From positions 26,856,935-26,920,934 of the forward strand of contig OX439012.1 in NCBI GenBank assembly GCA_949316495.1: a stretch of 64,000 nucleotides of DNA. The letters run 5' to 3'. Below, piece after piece: positions 27,040-39,422 of this stretch. The notes beneath the pieces are model-generated. The model worked only from the letters and a program-made list of their open reading frames with translations, was not told the origin of the DNA and did no database searches. Source of the DNA: Amphiduros pacificus (Eukaryota > Annelida > Polychaeta > Phyllodocida > Hesionidae). Positions within the stretch are counted from its first letter, which is position 1; each line of letters starts with the position of its first letter. Position numbers and translations under genes: made by a program.

Positions 27040-27975
27040 GGAAGTGATGCTGTCCCTCACTGTTGTAGCTATCCCTCACCTGTGCAGCTGTCTCTCAATT
27101 GTACAGCTATCTCTCACCTATGCAGCCATCCCTCACCTATACAGCTATCTCTCACATGTGCAGCTGCCTCTCACTTGTGCAACTACCACGTGTGCAGCTG
27201 TCATTCAGTTGTGCAGTTGTCTCTCACTGTTGTAACTATCTCTCCCCATGTGCAGCTATCTCTCCCCATGTGCAGCTATCTCTCCCCATGTGCAGCTATC
27301 TCTCCCCATGTGCAGCTATCTCTCCCCATGTGCAGCTATCTCTCAAACTGCGCAGCTATATCTCATCATGTGCAGCTATCTCTCCCCATGTGCAGCTATC
27401 TCTCCCCATGTGCAGCTATCTCTCCCCATGTGCAGCTATCTCTCCCCATGTGCAGCTATCTCTCCCCATGTGCAGCTATCTCTCCCCATGTGCAGCTATC
27501 TCTCATCATGTGCAGCTATCTCTCCCCATGTGCAGCTATCTCTCCCCATGTGCAGCTATCTCTCCCCATGTGCAGCTATCTCTCACCATGTGCAGCTGTC
27601 TCTCACTTGTGCAACTACCACGTGTGCAGCTGTCATTCAGTTGTGCAGTTGTCTCACTGTTGTAACTATCTCTCCCCATGTGCAGCTATCTCTCCCCATG
27701 TGCAGCTATCTCCCCATGTGCAGCTATCTCTCCCCATGTGCAGCTATCTCTCCCCATGTGCAGCTATCTCTCCCCATGTGCAGCTATCTCTCCCCATGTG
27801 CAGCTATCTCTCACCATGTGCAGCTGTCTCTCCCACAGCTATCTCTTATTTATACAGCTATCTCTTATTTATACAGCTATCTCTTATTTATGCAGCTATC
27901 TCTTATTTATGCAGTTATCTCTTATTTATGCAGTTATCTCTTATTTATGCAGCTATCTCTTGCTGTTGTAGCAGT
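27040..27975. repeat. 20-bp minisatellite, about 40 copies
   Basis: The unit is CTATCTCTCCCCATGTGCAG. The right part (27840-27960) shifts to a variant CTATCTCTTATTTATGCAG of 19-20 bp. Blocks at 27170-27240 and 27590-27665 are the same 70-bp segment duplicated, so larger segments have also been copied. The 315-residue plus frame across it is an artefact. Confidence 0.96.
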
Positions 27976-28271
27976 CTATCACTTGCTATCTCTCACTTGT
28001 GCATCTATCTCTGCATTTCACCCATATAGACCCCTTTGTACAAAACCTAGCAGGGCCTCAATAAGTAGGTCAATGAATAGGTCAATTTACCGATGGTTGA
28101 AAACAAAGCTCTAATACAGAAATATAGGCAATTTGTGGGTAAAATTTCACATCAAACATGATTCTGACAAAAAATCAGTGATAATTGTGCCATTCATAAT
28201 ATGCTAAAAGCGCAACCCTTCACATAAACTTGCAAAACAAAAGTGAAGTGGAGATTAGTTTAGCGTCACTT

Positions 28272-28285
28272 CCACCAGAGGGCAG
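28272..28285 (+). promoter_or_regulatory. CTCF-consensus match
   Basis: CCACCAGAGGGCAG fits the vertebrate/insect CTCF core CCASYAGRKGGCRS at every position. It lies about 1.8 kb right of the probable bidirectional promoter, between it and the repeat-rich region. A 14-bp degenerate match can occur by chance. Confidence 0.35.
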
Positions 28286-28289
28286 GCAA

Positions 28290-29690
28290 CGTGGTGACGG
28301 AACAGCGAGATCACACACTCTTATCAGTGGCGACTTTTATCGAGGCCAATACCTCATATAGCAACTTTTTTTTTTTTTTCAAATCTCGTCACCCTTCCTC
28401 TCTGATCACGTTCATGCTTTTTTTATATATGTATGTAAACAGATACATTAGTAATATCGATACATATCCATAATCCTGTGCATTTGTAACATATCTGATA
28501 AATTTTAATGGAAAAAAAACTATACCCAAAGACATCGGCAAAATGGACTTGAAATCCACTGTTTCTAGAAACACAATGCACTGCCCATCATATTGAAGTT
28601 TCCCCAGAAAATAAACTCGACCTCCGGCGATTGACTGTTGCAGTTTTGACCCATGCCACTATCTTTCTCAGTCATAATGTCTAAAAATACAAATCCGTGT
28701 GAATTCTGTAGTGTTTTTTCTTCATTTTTCATCCGATATCAAACATGACAATGTGAAATGGCATTTGGAAGTCTTCCGAAGAGTCCAAGTGATGACGTCA
28801 TGGAAACGCAAAGGGAGATACATAATATGACGTCAGAAGCCAGACTGCGTTGTTGAGCTTCAGATCGTTGCTGTCACTCCCGTGAATAAACTGACCCACT
28901 TTCATGTCATTGCGCAAACTCGTAAACAATGGCCAAACGATGCTGAGATCAAGAAAAGACAAAGAAATATTTTCAAACAGGACTGACATCTTATGTTGAC
29001 ATAAAAGGGACATAATTGTTTGATTGTTAGTTGCCGGAAGTCGAGTTCTTACAGAGTCGGGACTTAAATTGGATGGGCAGTGCATGATATTTCTAAAATC
29101 AAAGGATTTCAAGTCTATTTTGTCGATGGCTTTGGGTATAGTTACAAGGTTATAATTTTTTTTATCAAAGTGTGAATGCTTGAAATTGCTCATTTTTTTA
29201 TCATTTGCCACAAGTGAAAGTTAAGAAAACTCCTAAAATCATGGATCAGGCTGTGGGTGTCCATCAGTGAAATGAAGCCTGTCAACTGGAACAGTAATTG
29301 CCGCCTGTATTTTGTGTTGTGCAGCATCGCTAAGACACCAACAAGATCAGCATCACTGTTTTACTGATAACTTACAATAGAAAGAGTATCATGTAAGGGT
29401 CACATCTAATACATGACATATTAAAAATATGCAAACATGTGAAATATTGATGCAAGCCCAGTACATCAGTAAAATGTTTCTGTTCAGGGGCTATCAGATA
29501 GATATTTATATTAACAAAAAGAAACAAGGTGGTGGGTTCTACTATGACTCATTTAAATCACAGACAGTGGCTGTGTTATTTGGTCTGGTCACTTTTGGTG
29601 TGAGACATGATGCAATGACTCATTTGAATCGCAGATGTCTCATTCTGAGCCTTTAATGTACTACTTGCAGTCACCATTCTGCAATTAGTA
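28290..29690. other. Spacer, nothing recognised
   Basis: AT-rich sequence. The short direct repeat GGGCAGTGCAT/AATGCACTGCCCA (28575 and 29074) with AAATCC neighbours forms a spaced inverted repeat of about 520 bp, possibly an old non-autonomous element; no coding exon seen. Confidence 0.4.
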
Positions 29691-29982
29691 CTTTTTCGCT
29701 CGCGTTTGTTTTGACTTTAGGTCTGAATGTTTGAGGTTTTGACATGATAAGCTGGAAGTCTATGGAGCATACCCCGATTATCGGTCCATGGCGGCCATGT
29801 TTTGGCACATTTATTCTGCTTACACCGTCAGATGGCGCTTTTGTTTCAGAAGTGATTTGTGAGTGCGTAGTAGAGTAAGAAGATTTTCTCGGATTTTATC
29901 AAGGGTTTTATCAAGGATTTTGGATTTTGCATTGGGATTTTACAAACTTACGCGAGCTTGATTTTTTAAAATCAACACTTGT
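29691..29982. repeat. About 290-bp interspersed repeat family C, copy 1
   Basis: From TTTTTCGCTCGCGTTTGTTT to TTTTAAAATCAACACTTGTT, highly similar to 35636-35903. It contains CCATGGCGGCCATG (a YY1-like palindrome) and AGATGGCGCTTT. Weak inverted ends (GCTCGCGT...) suggest a non-autonomous DNA element. No long frame. Confidence 0.85.
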
Positions 29983-32599
29983 TCTCTTTAAGAACATCCC
30001 ATTCTTCATTTTTCTGAATTATCACAGTCTTGTTGGCTTTCAATAATTATTGCAATACAAATGGTTTCAGGTTGTTATTAAGTGATAGATCAGCTTGAAA
30101 AATTGGATCATCATAAACAGCTACAAATGCCAGGCATCACTTCACAGCTCCCTTATCAGATGTGCCCATCCAAAAAATATCCACCAAACAATTTGTTTGT
30201 CTCCATCTCTGTTTGATCAATCAGGTTGACACAATTATATTATATTATGTATCAATTTTGTGAAAATTCCATTGTTTATTGAGGTACTGGAAGGTAACTT
30301 CCGGTACCTCATTAAACAATAGAATTTTCACAAAACAATAGAATTTTCACTTAGAAAACTATCTGTCTGTCTGCATGTGTGCATGTATGTGTACATGTGT
30401 GTGTTTGTTACCTTTTTCCCTCTATTTTCCAATGTGGGTAAAACTTGTCCCCTGCAAGCTATATCATGTTACATAATATTTAGGACATTGGGGGTGGGGG
30501 GGGGGGTGATTCTTTGATCCTTGGTTGCTGGTTACATAACCTTATTTCTCTGATCTTTTGCCGAGCTACCAACTGTGACTAAGTAGGGCAGTCAGATCCT
30601 TGTCACTTACACAGCAATTGTAGTCTCTATTGTTGCTATTGACCTACATTTGAACCAGGGCTTCAACTAACCTCTGGCTAAGCTGCTGCTGGTGTTGAGT
30701 GTTGTATAAAGTAAAGGCATTTTAGCAGCAGCTCACACAGTGTGTCCCCCTCCATGGAAACTTAATGTACAATGAAGCCAATAAGAATCTGGGAAGAAAT
30801 ATCAATATGTGTGGTGTTATACAAGACACACAGTAGATTATGTTGTTATATGCATTCAGGCCACTGACATGGGGATGGGACAGGGGTATTGATGAATTAG
30901 ATCAGAGAGCAGAGTGAAAGTGCACTTCACAGCCTGCAGCACAGAGGTCAGATCAGTGCAATTTATTTAGTATTAAGGAATCTGGATTTAGCCATGTATA
31001 TTATTATTGTTGACACCACAGATTATTACAGTACCGATTGTAACATTTGTCACAAGGTATCGAGGTTTGTTTTGTTTTTTACATGTTTAAAAAACTAAAA
31101 AAATATATGCATTTTACTTGAAACTTTTAATTAAAAGATTTGAAAAACTTAAGACTGTAAAAAAATCAGAATAATGATGAATGTAGTGTTTTAAAAAAGA
31201 AAAAATGACATATTATGAAGAGATTTTTTTCCCCTCACCTAAATGATACAATTTGATGTTTAAAGGTATTAAGCATTAATCCTATAATTTGGTATATTGA
31301 AGGCATATCTACATACAAACATGACATATTGATGTTTGGCATAGAGTAAAAAGATAAGTTACAATATGACTTAGAAGTTGCACCATAAGCTAAGATCTGT
31401 CTCAGTCATAGAATGCATGTGATGGGTAAACATGGGTAGCATGAAATATATTTGACCTCAGATGATGTCATCAAAGCTCAAAGAAGGATGGCACTGTTTG
31501 ATGTCGTTCAAGCACTATTCCAAGGACAATACCTTTCATGACGTCATAAGCATATTGCCATACTCTCATGATGTAATTTTACCATTCAGTGCCTCTATGA
31601 TAACACTCCACATCAAAATGACGCCAAGAAAGAAGTGTGCTTTCATAAGGGGCAATAAATTAGGGTTTTGTTCAAAGAGATTTAACAGGCACTCATCAGT
31701 ATGCATTAATTAAAAAAGTTAATAGACATAAAAGACAAATGCATTTAACACCTGTAAGTGAATTTTAAACATTTTTTGCAAAATTGGTGCTGAATTCCTT
31801 GAAATCAGTCTTTATTTTAGCTAAGAAATAAAGAAGGGAACCATTTTGAAAATTATCATAATTATGAAAATTGCATCAAAACGATTCCTAAATGTTGTTT
31901 ATATACTGTATTATCCCTAATAGCTGCCCTCTACCTAATTACTTACCCTCCGCAAACCAGGCCTTGGTGGCTGGGGTAGTGGAACTGCAGGCTTATAATC
32001 CACAGGGGTTTGCTATCTCAGAATTTATGTAAACAGTACTCACAGCTTCATTTGCAATACTCATGCAAACATATCAAAGAAAACACACCCCTTGTACTGT
32101 TTTCCACAAACACCTGTTTAATATTTCTCAATTTCAAGTAATGTTACACTGTAATTAATCCCCTTGTTGCATCAATGTGCAAGATCTGACACTTGAGTGC
32201 TTAGTGATGGTCACATATGGGTCACAGTATGACGCCCAGTAGCACACCCCAGACTTAATTGGTTAATTACCCTACAGGCATGTGGTCAAGTGGGGGAACT
32301 ACAGGGCTCAACACTGATGATAAAAGATTATCATTTTCAATACTAAACATGCTTAGTTTTGTGTCTGGACTGACATATTCATTTTTATTAATTCATCTAA
32401 AATATATTGAATAATACTGTACAGTACAATTATTCTTACCATCAAAATTTTTCTTCAAGTACAACAAGATGTGGCCATTTAGCTACGAAACATCTATTGT
32501 GAATCTGAAAAACAGTCAATTTTGAACCCTGGTCTTGGCATGTCTGCCAGTCACATATTAGTGGCCCAGAGGCAATGCTTCTGCCCCCGGGGCGGCAAT
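29983..32599. other. AT-rich spacer, no gene seen
   Basis: Contains a 78-bp hairpin at 30257-30334 (listed separately), a CA/TG-rich run near 30360-30410 and a G-run near 30490. No exon or coding frame recognised. Confidence 0.5.
30257..30334. repeat. Hairpin-forming palindrome, 37-bp arms
   Basis: The left arm starts TTTGTGAAAATTCCATTG and ends GGTACTGGAAG; the right arm is its reverse complement with three mismatches; the loop is GTAA. An extra AACAATAGAATTTTCAC follows at 30335, repeating part of the right arm. Confidence 0.9.
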
Positions 32600-33060
32600 T
32601 AGGGATAATATGGTAATCATATCTGATGTCATCATCAATGCATTGCTTCATATCTGATGTTGTCACTAATACAATGCTTCATATCGGATGTCATCAGCAC
32701 TGTATTGATGACATCAGATATTGCTTCATATCTGATATCATCAATACAGTGCTTCATACCTGAAGTCATCATCAATACAGTGCTTCATATCTGATGTCAT
32801 CATAAATACAGTGCCTCATACCTGATGTCATCAATACAGTGCTTCATACCTGATGTCATCAATACAGTGCTTCATATCTAATGTCATCATCAATACAGTG
32901 CTTCATACCTGAAGTCATCTTCAATACAGTGCTTCATATCTGATATTATCATCAATACAGTGCTTTATATCTGATGTTGTCACTAGTACAGTGCTTCATA
33001 CCTGATGTCTCCATCAAGAAAATGCTTCATATCTGATGTCCTCATAACCAGTAATAATTA
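32600..33060. repeat. Degenerate 24-33-bp tandem repeat
   Basis: GCTTCATATCTGATGTCATC plus ATCAATACAGT repeated about 15 times with variable length and many changes, so older than most arrays here. Confidence 0.85.
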
Positions 33061-33401
33061 TTCATATCTGATTCTATCCCATCTGAAGAATGTATAATGT
33101 GCTATCTGAGCCTATCTCCCATGACAATGTGCCAATTCCCATGACAAGCAGATCATGGAATGTAGAGTATAAGGAGGTGTCTCCACCTTGTGATGAAACT
33201 TTGAAGCAGTGACCTCTTGTGGCTGTAAAATTAATCTACACGGAAAGATAGGTGAAAAGGACTTTTGTGCTCGTCCTTGTGTTACAATAAGACAATGATT
33301 TATTTAAATCAGATAATGATTTTGACTAGCAAGACAATAATCATAATAATGATGTGATTAATTTTTGAAATTCCAATTGAAATGTATTTTAAAAATATAA
33401 C

Positions 33402-33826
33402 AGTTGGAACCTCACATCTATCGGGCCATGCCACATAGTCATGATTTAATCAGGTCAGGCATGGTCAGCATGTGACTTCATCATGTGACTTCATCATGTG
33501 ACTTCATCATGTGACTTCATCATGTGACTTCATCATGTGACTTCATCATGTGACTTCATCATGTGACTTCATCATGTGACTTCATCATGTGACTTCATCA
33601 TGTGACTTCATCATGTGACTTCATCATGTGACTTCATCATGTGACTTCATCATGTGAATTCATCATGTGACTTCATCATGTGACTTCATCATGTGACTTC
33701 ATCATGTGACTTCATCATGTGACTTCATCATGTGACTTCATCATGTGACTTCATCATGTGACTTCATATGACTTCAGCACGTGACTTCAGCAAGTGACTT
33801 CATCTGGCCTGGCACAGCTGTTAAAT
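33402..33826. repeat. 13-bp tandem repeat, about 23 copies, inside a CAGTTGGA-ended element
   Basis: TCATGTGACTTCA is repeated almost without change from 33478 to 33765 (one C-to-A variant near 33657). It is flanked by CAGTTGGAACCTCACATCTA at the left, similar to the MITE ends at 16925 and 23884, and GGCACAGCTG at the right. Possibly a third, diverged member of that MITE family. Confidence 0.85.
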
Positions 33827-35197
33827 AAGGTTATTTGGTCATACTAACTCTTGTGTGAAGTTTGTCTTTTCATGAATGCTCAAACTGTATCAGAATAATT
33901 TTCTGATTGATATTGACCCTTAAAGGACTGGCCTGTTTAAATTTTGTCAATTGACAAGATCGCCCAATTTTTTTTGACAAGTGTATCTGCACACAAAATT
34001 TTAAAAATCAACAAAGTACTTGGGTCCAAAGTTTGTGATTCAAGCTGTCAGACGTCATTGCAATGAGTACATTGTAACAAGTTGCAGCCCTACAGAATGT
34101 TACAAAATGATGTCATTAAGCGAGAACAATGGGGGCATTAACGTCCTTCCTGTCCATTGCTTGTGGTTGAAGTTGATGTCCTTCCCATTTGTCAGGGGTT
34201 AAAGATAAATCACATTGCAAAGAAAAATAAGGATGTTTTCATCAATTCCCAGCTTATTTCCCATTTACAGTTTAACCCCACAATTCTCTGTCAACATACA
34301 GGACACTGGCTGTCATCTTCCTATTAATGAGGTATTGTTTTCACAATAATGGGTCACAAGAGAAAACACAGACAGTAAATCTTATGCTGTGCTTTTGTGG
34401 TATTTATGCAGATTTGTATTTGATTTGATTTGATTTGATTTGATTTGTTGGCTGCTCCACTTTTGTCTCATGGGGACTCAGAGCCTACGCAGCATGGTTA
34501 CACATGTCAGTCAGTTATAGGGAAGGATGGGGTAGCTTAGTGCGAATGTTTGACTGGGCATCTCTCCCCAGCCTCTCTATGGATCCACAAGGAATTGAAT
34601 AGGACCTTAAAGACCAACAAAACCCCCATTTCAAATTCCAGTCATGCCATCCTTGTTACTAGCCCCTTTTCGACCCATTCAGTTGTGCACTTCAGACCTA
34701 CTTCCCCTGTATTTCTGGGTGTTTCCCCCCAAAATTTGACATTTCTCCTAGACACTAATAAATGTCCCAAATAGGGACAGTAAACCTCCTTGTAGGTGCC
34801 CATATGCTGTGGCTTGAATTCTGGTCACACATCACTGGAAATAAGTGATCATTGTTTGAGGTTTTATATATTTACGTGAACCAATCAGAGATATCATCCA
34901 GTAATTAGTGACATTATTTGACCGCTGCACAAACCCATCTCAACGAGAGGTCCTTGATTGTCCTAATATATTTTGGCAAGGATAGTCTACATTTCTCCAT
35001 TTCTGCCCACATGCCTGGTCAACAATTCAGAATCAAACTTTCCCAATTTCCATGGAAAATTATTACATCATGGTTGACTGCAGTGAAAACTTGGCCTGCA
35101 CTTCAAAGAAAAATAATAATGCACCTTTCTCATAACTTCCTGTGACCTGCATAAATGATGAAGGTGTCATGGCTGCCATAAACCGTAAAGCACATGT
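33827..35197. other. Spacer, nothing coding recognised
   Basis: Contains a GATTT microsatellite (about five copies at 34416-34446). No exon recognised; the reading frame at 34550-34774 has no coding support. Confidence 0.5.
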
Positions 35198-35520
35198 TTG
35201 TTTTGCCTTCAGGGATAGATGTTCAAACTTTCAAATAATTCAGCTGTAAGTTTGTTTTGAGCCATGTTTTGCCATGCATAGCTTCTTTTACAGATGGCGC
35301 TTTTGCAATAGCTCTGATATAAGTGAAAAGTGATATATTCATACGTGGTAGAGTATGTTTTCATTTCAGTTATATTTCTTCAAGAATAGTTTGTTTTATT
35401 TCTGATTATTAATTTCAACAATCTGGATCAAGATTCTTTGTAATTTCACAAATCCTGTGCTAGTTTGAGTTTTGGACAAAAATCATCACTTGTTTCACTG
35501 AATTTGCGATAGATATATAA
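35198..35520. repeat. Interspersed repeat family C, diverged copy
   Basis: Shares GTTTGTTTTG, TAGATGTTC, GCCATGTTTTG, AGATGGCGCTTTTG and AAAAATCATCACTTGTT in the same order as the copies at 29691 and 35636 but with many differences; an older copy about 120 bp left of a younger one. Confidence 0.6.
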
Positions 35521-35635
35521 CTTGTTTCTGATTGGCTGGAACTCCTATAATCCTCCTGATAATATGGGTGCACTCAATGGGCCGCTAACAGTTTGTTTTG
35601 CAGTTTTGCCATCTTCTCTTCAGGGCTGTGCCATT

Positions 35636-35903
35636 CATTTTCGCTCGCGTTTGTTTTGCCTTTAGGGCTAGATGTTCGAGGTTTCAAGATGATTAAGCCG
35701 TAAGTCTATGGAGCCTACCCCGATTATCGGTCCATGGCGGCCATGTTTTTGGCACATTTTTTCTGCTTACACCATTAGATGGCGCTTTCGTTCAGAAGTG
35801 ATTTGTGAGTGCGTAGTAGAGTAAGAAGATTTTGGATTTTGCCCAAGGATTTTGGGATTTTGCAAACTTACGCGAGCTTGATTTTTTAAAATCAACACTT
35901 GTT
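35636..35903. repeat. Interspersed repeat family C, copy 2
   Basis: Near-identical to 29691-29982, with a shorter CGGATTTTATCAAGGG segment. Same orientation. It contains CCATGGCGGCCATG. Confidence 0.85.
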
Positions 35904-37984
35904 TGTAGATTAATATTATTTATTTTCCATGAGGGTCAGGATTTTTCCTTTTTTGTGTGTACTTTGTATACGCCTGAAACATCAAGTTCCTCATTCTACT
36001 AACTAAATATAACCTCAGTTTGAGACATCTGGAATAAAGCAAGGTGGGGGTGAAGGAGTCAGCCCCAATATTTGGTACATTATTTTCACCACATTAACTA
36101 TTCTCAACCTGCAGAGCTGGGTAAATACTTAAAATGATCATTTACTGAAGTGAAGCAATTTGCAGGCATTTCCAGGAAATGTTCTGCTCAGCTCTGAGGC
36201 CATTGGACAATGTTATCGATTGATACTGTGTTATCAAGAATTTTCCATAGTTTAACCCCTAATGCACCAGCCGGTTTAGATTTTGTTGAATTGCAGGAAT
36301 AACCATTTTTTATATGGACTATTACATCCGCATGCCATATAAATCAAATTTGTAACCATGGTTATTCAATATGCTGAACTAAGTATTGGGGTCAAAATGT
36401 CACAAAATGACGTCATTAAGCCAGAACAATGGGGATGTTAATGTCCATCCCGTCCGTTAGGGGCTAAAGGTGGACATCACTGTTGGAATAGAAGACCATG
36501 TATAATGATAACATTAATCCTCACTGTTTATACAGAAACCAATTTATTATAAAAGGAATAGCCTATTCCAAAATCAAGAAATGTTTTTTTTTGTGAGAAA
36601 ACATCTTCAGGACATTTTGATCGAAAATTTGGATTGCAGTGCCATTTTCGGAATCATTTTGTGGACGTTGGTAATAATTGGCAGGCGATAGGAAGAGCAT
36701 ACAGAGTCAAAGGGCACTTTTCGTAGCAGCTGATTGGTCGATTCTCTAGCAATTGTTGCATACAAAGTTAGAGACGTTAACAGCCAATCAGAATGCTCAG
36801 CTATAGACCACCCGGTCCTATCCTATCAGCCTTTCATCGGGTGCAAATTTGTGAACAGTAACTCGAATCAATGGTCACAAATTTGAAGGAAAATTGGATT
36901 TGGAACAGGAAATGTATTCTTGTGCCAACAGGAGACATGTGTTGAATACTGATAGAGTGCAATTCAAGCAATGAGAAGTTGGGAGTACAGGGGTGTCATC
37001 TACATTTACCCGCAACTTTATGCTGAATTCGTGCTTCAGTCATGATAGAATACCAAAAAAAATAAATAAATAAAATAAAATCCCAATATAATAAACTCTT
37101 GAACCATAGAATTTGATTTTTTTTCTTTTTGCCTTTCACATTTGTTGTTTTGTCCCTGATATTTTTTCTCTTGTTCCATACACTGACCTTGATTGTTTTG
37201 TGATTTGACCTTTGACCTTGGTCAATGACCTTGATCTAATTAATGCCCAATAACTGACCAGCACATGGACATACGGCTTCAGTGGTCTCATCCCAGTAAT
37301 TGAGGGCCCCTAATTGAATCTTGCAGGCTTCAAATTATCAGAATTATCTTCTTTAATAAACTTAATCGTGGGCCCTGAAGAATTGTCAAATTTGGCAAGT
37401 TTCATAAGAAACCATAAAAAGGTATGTCACCCATGAACATCTAAAGTTAAATTTATTCATAAGTCATTTTTTAAAAACATTTGTTTGTATCTTACAAAAA
37501 CACCTGCTCCTAAATCATTACACATCACTATTTATTTTTCTCCATATTTTCATCATGTGAAATTCAAAATGGTCTGAACTCAGTCAGAAACATTCAAAAA
37601 TGACATTTCTGGAAGGGGGTAGGGGTATCTGCAGGTTAAATTTTAAGGGTTTCAGGTTTTTTTCAGAATGCGAACTTTCATCACTGGAATAAGAATCACA
37701 CAGAGACAGAAATAATATTTCTACTGTGTGCTACTTTGCTGCTTCTACTTCAGGTATACATACCGGTAATTACTGGCGTGAGACCAGGTGAGCAAAATAG
37801 CAATAACTCGCTCTGATCTGACAAATTAATCATAAGCTGTCAATATTCTTTGACTTGATATTAACTGGTTTGTTGTTCATCAGTTCCGGTATGGGGGCTG
37901 AAAGGTCATTGGTGTCAGCATAGTTTCTGGAGGTTATAACATTAACTGCTTGAAGCCTGATTAAGATTGCAAACCTAATAATAT
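35904..37984. other. Spacer with one possible MITE
   Basis: At 36683-36838, GGCGATAGGA and TCCTATCAGCC are near-inverted ends, with inner CTGATTGG and CCAATCAG also inverted; a small foldback element is likely. A block TTACAAAATGACGTCATTAAG-like (36398) recurs at 34098 and 60056, marking another short interspersed family. Nothing coding recognised. Confidence 0.45.
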
Positions 37985-38138
37985 AACAAAACATACCGAG
38001 TCGGGAAGCTGGGTGAGCGGATTCAGTGAGTTGGTGATTGCGGACGGATACCCTGAGCCGAAGGCGAAGGGTATCCGTCCGCCATCACCAACGAACTGAA
38101 TCCGCGGTCACAGCTGACCGACGAGTGTATGTTTTGTT
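37985..38138. repeat. Long palindrome (about 77-bp arms)
   Basis: The inner arms GCGGATTCAGTGAGTTGGTG...GGACGGATACCCT and their complement differ at three positions over 38 bp, around the loop GAGCCGAAGGCGAA. The outer arms (AACAAAACATAC and GTATGTTTTGTT, plus GTCGG...AGCTG) extend the pairing with more mismatches. GC-rich and CpG-rich in AT-rich surroundings. Confidence 0.9.
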
Positions 38139-38140
38139 TT

Positions 38141-38430
38141 TATACCTCAGACAACTACTGTATTTTTAAAAAATGAAACATGAAACAAGATATTTATCGT
38201 TACAAACATTTGTAAACAAATCGCACTTCATTTGACCCCGTCACGTGACCCGAAAATGGCGCGTACAGCCATAGACTGGTTGCCGCCATCTGTGTATAAA
38301 CACGATGTTCTTGACACTCGATGAGGGACCAGTCTAAAGATGGCCGACGCAAACTAATCAATATTTTACAAATAATCGGCATGCGCGTATTCATTCGAAA
38401 TCGCATCAATACGCGCATCACTGAGGTATA
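38141..38430. mobile_element. MITE-like element with TACCTCAG ends
   Basis: TATACCTCAG at the left and CTGAGGTATA at the right; a TA on each side could be the target duplication, as for Tc1/mariner-type elements. Inside, AGACTGGT and ACCAGTCT are again inverted. 290 bp, no transposase. Confidence 0.6.
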
Positions 38431-39079
38431 ATCCCAGAGAATAAGATGCTATTTTAATAACAAGAATGTGATTAGACATCTTCAAAATTGTAAATTTGAG
38501 CAAATATGCTATATTTCTAAAATAATATGAGAAGAAAATGAATTTTAACAGAAAGATAAACAAAAACATTTTCATTCATCCATTCATTAGTTCATTCATA
38601 TTTTTGGATGGAACATGATTAAATTGACAGTGAATTGAGATATATGTACATAAAATTTACATGACATTGTTACCGAGACAATGGCTTTTCACCTTGAAAG
38701 TCCATAACAAATTTGATGTCATTGTTTTTGACCAAGGATTGGTTAGGAAATTGGAAACAAGCTTCATTTATTCAGACCTTTGCTATTTCTCTCTATTTGT
38801 ACTTGTGCATACTTGTATGTGGTTTGAAAAATGTGGACTTCAAAGGTGCCTGGCCTGGCCTCTGTAGGCACTCCTGCATAATATCAGCCAAGTTTAAGAT
38901 GGAGACAATAAGGTCAACTAAGCTTCTGAAAATGCAAGAGTAGAAATAAACACATTGATGTGTTTATTGACCTTTAGGGAAGGTCACTGTCAAATTTAAG
39001 CCAAGAGTGAACTTAAGGGTGATTTTAGAATAAGCATCTGTCTTGTTTCAGAATCTATTAAAGTCATAGCAGAATATCT

Positions 39080-39422
39080 CAGGCCTTGACATAAAGAGAA
39101 AAATGTTGGTTGCCCAGTTGGGCCACCAGAGCATGAGAAGTGGTGGCCCGAAGTTTCTAAGGGTAATAGGATGTGTGATACAATAAAGAGCATTGTACAT
39201 AAGGCTGTATAGTGTCTGAGTGGGGGATGCTTGTCCCAATCAAATATTGATCGTGATATGATATCTATCAAGGATTAGAATAATAAAATCCAAGATAGTT
39301 TGGGCCACTAAAAGACCAAAAATATGGTTGCCCAACTGGGCCACTACAACAGAGCATTCACTGGCCCGAACAGAGGATCTGGTGGCCCCGGGCCACCGGG
39401 CCAGTGCGTATGTCAAGCCCTG
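39080..39422 (-). mobile_element. MITE, probably hAT-like, copy 2 (343 bp, inverted relative to copy 1)
   Basis: Begins CAGGCCTTGACATA and ends TATGTCAAGCCCTG, the same element as 19288-19616 in opposite orientation. The direct repeat TATCT flanks it (39075-39079 and 39423-39427). Internal sequence is well conserved, so both copies are fairly recent. Confidence 0.85.

Noticed and set aside
27082-28114. 315- and 288-codon plus frames rich in Cys/Ser/His
   Set aside because: All three frames are open because the 20-bp unit has no stop; no start context, splice sites or known protein.
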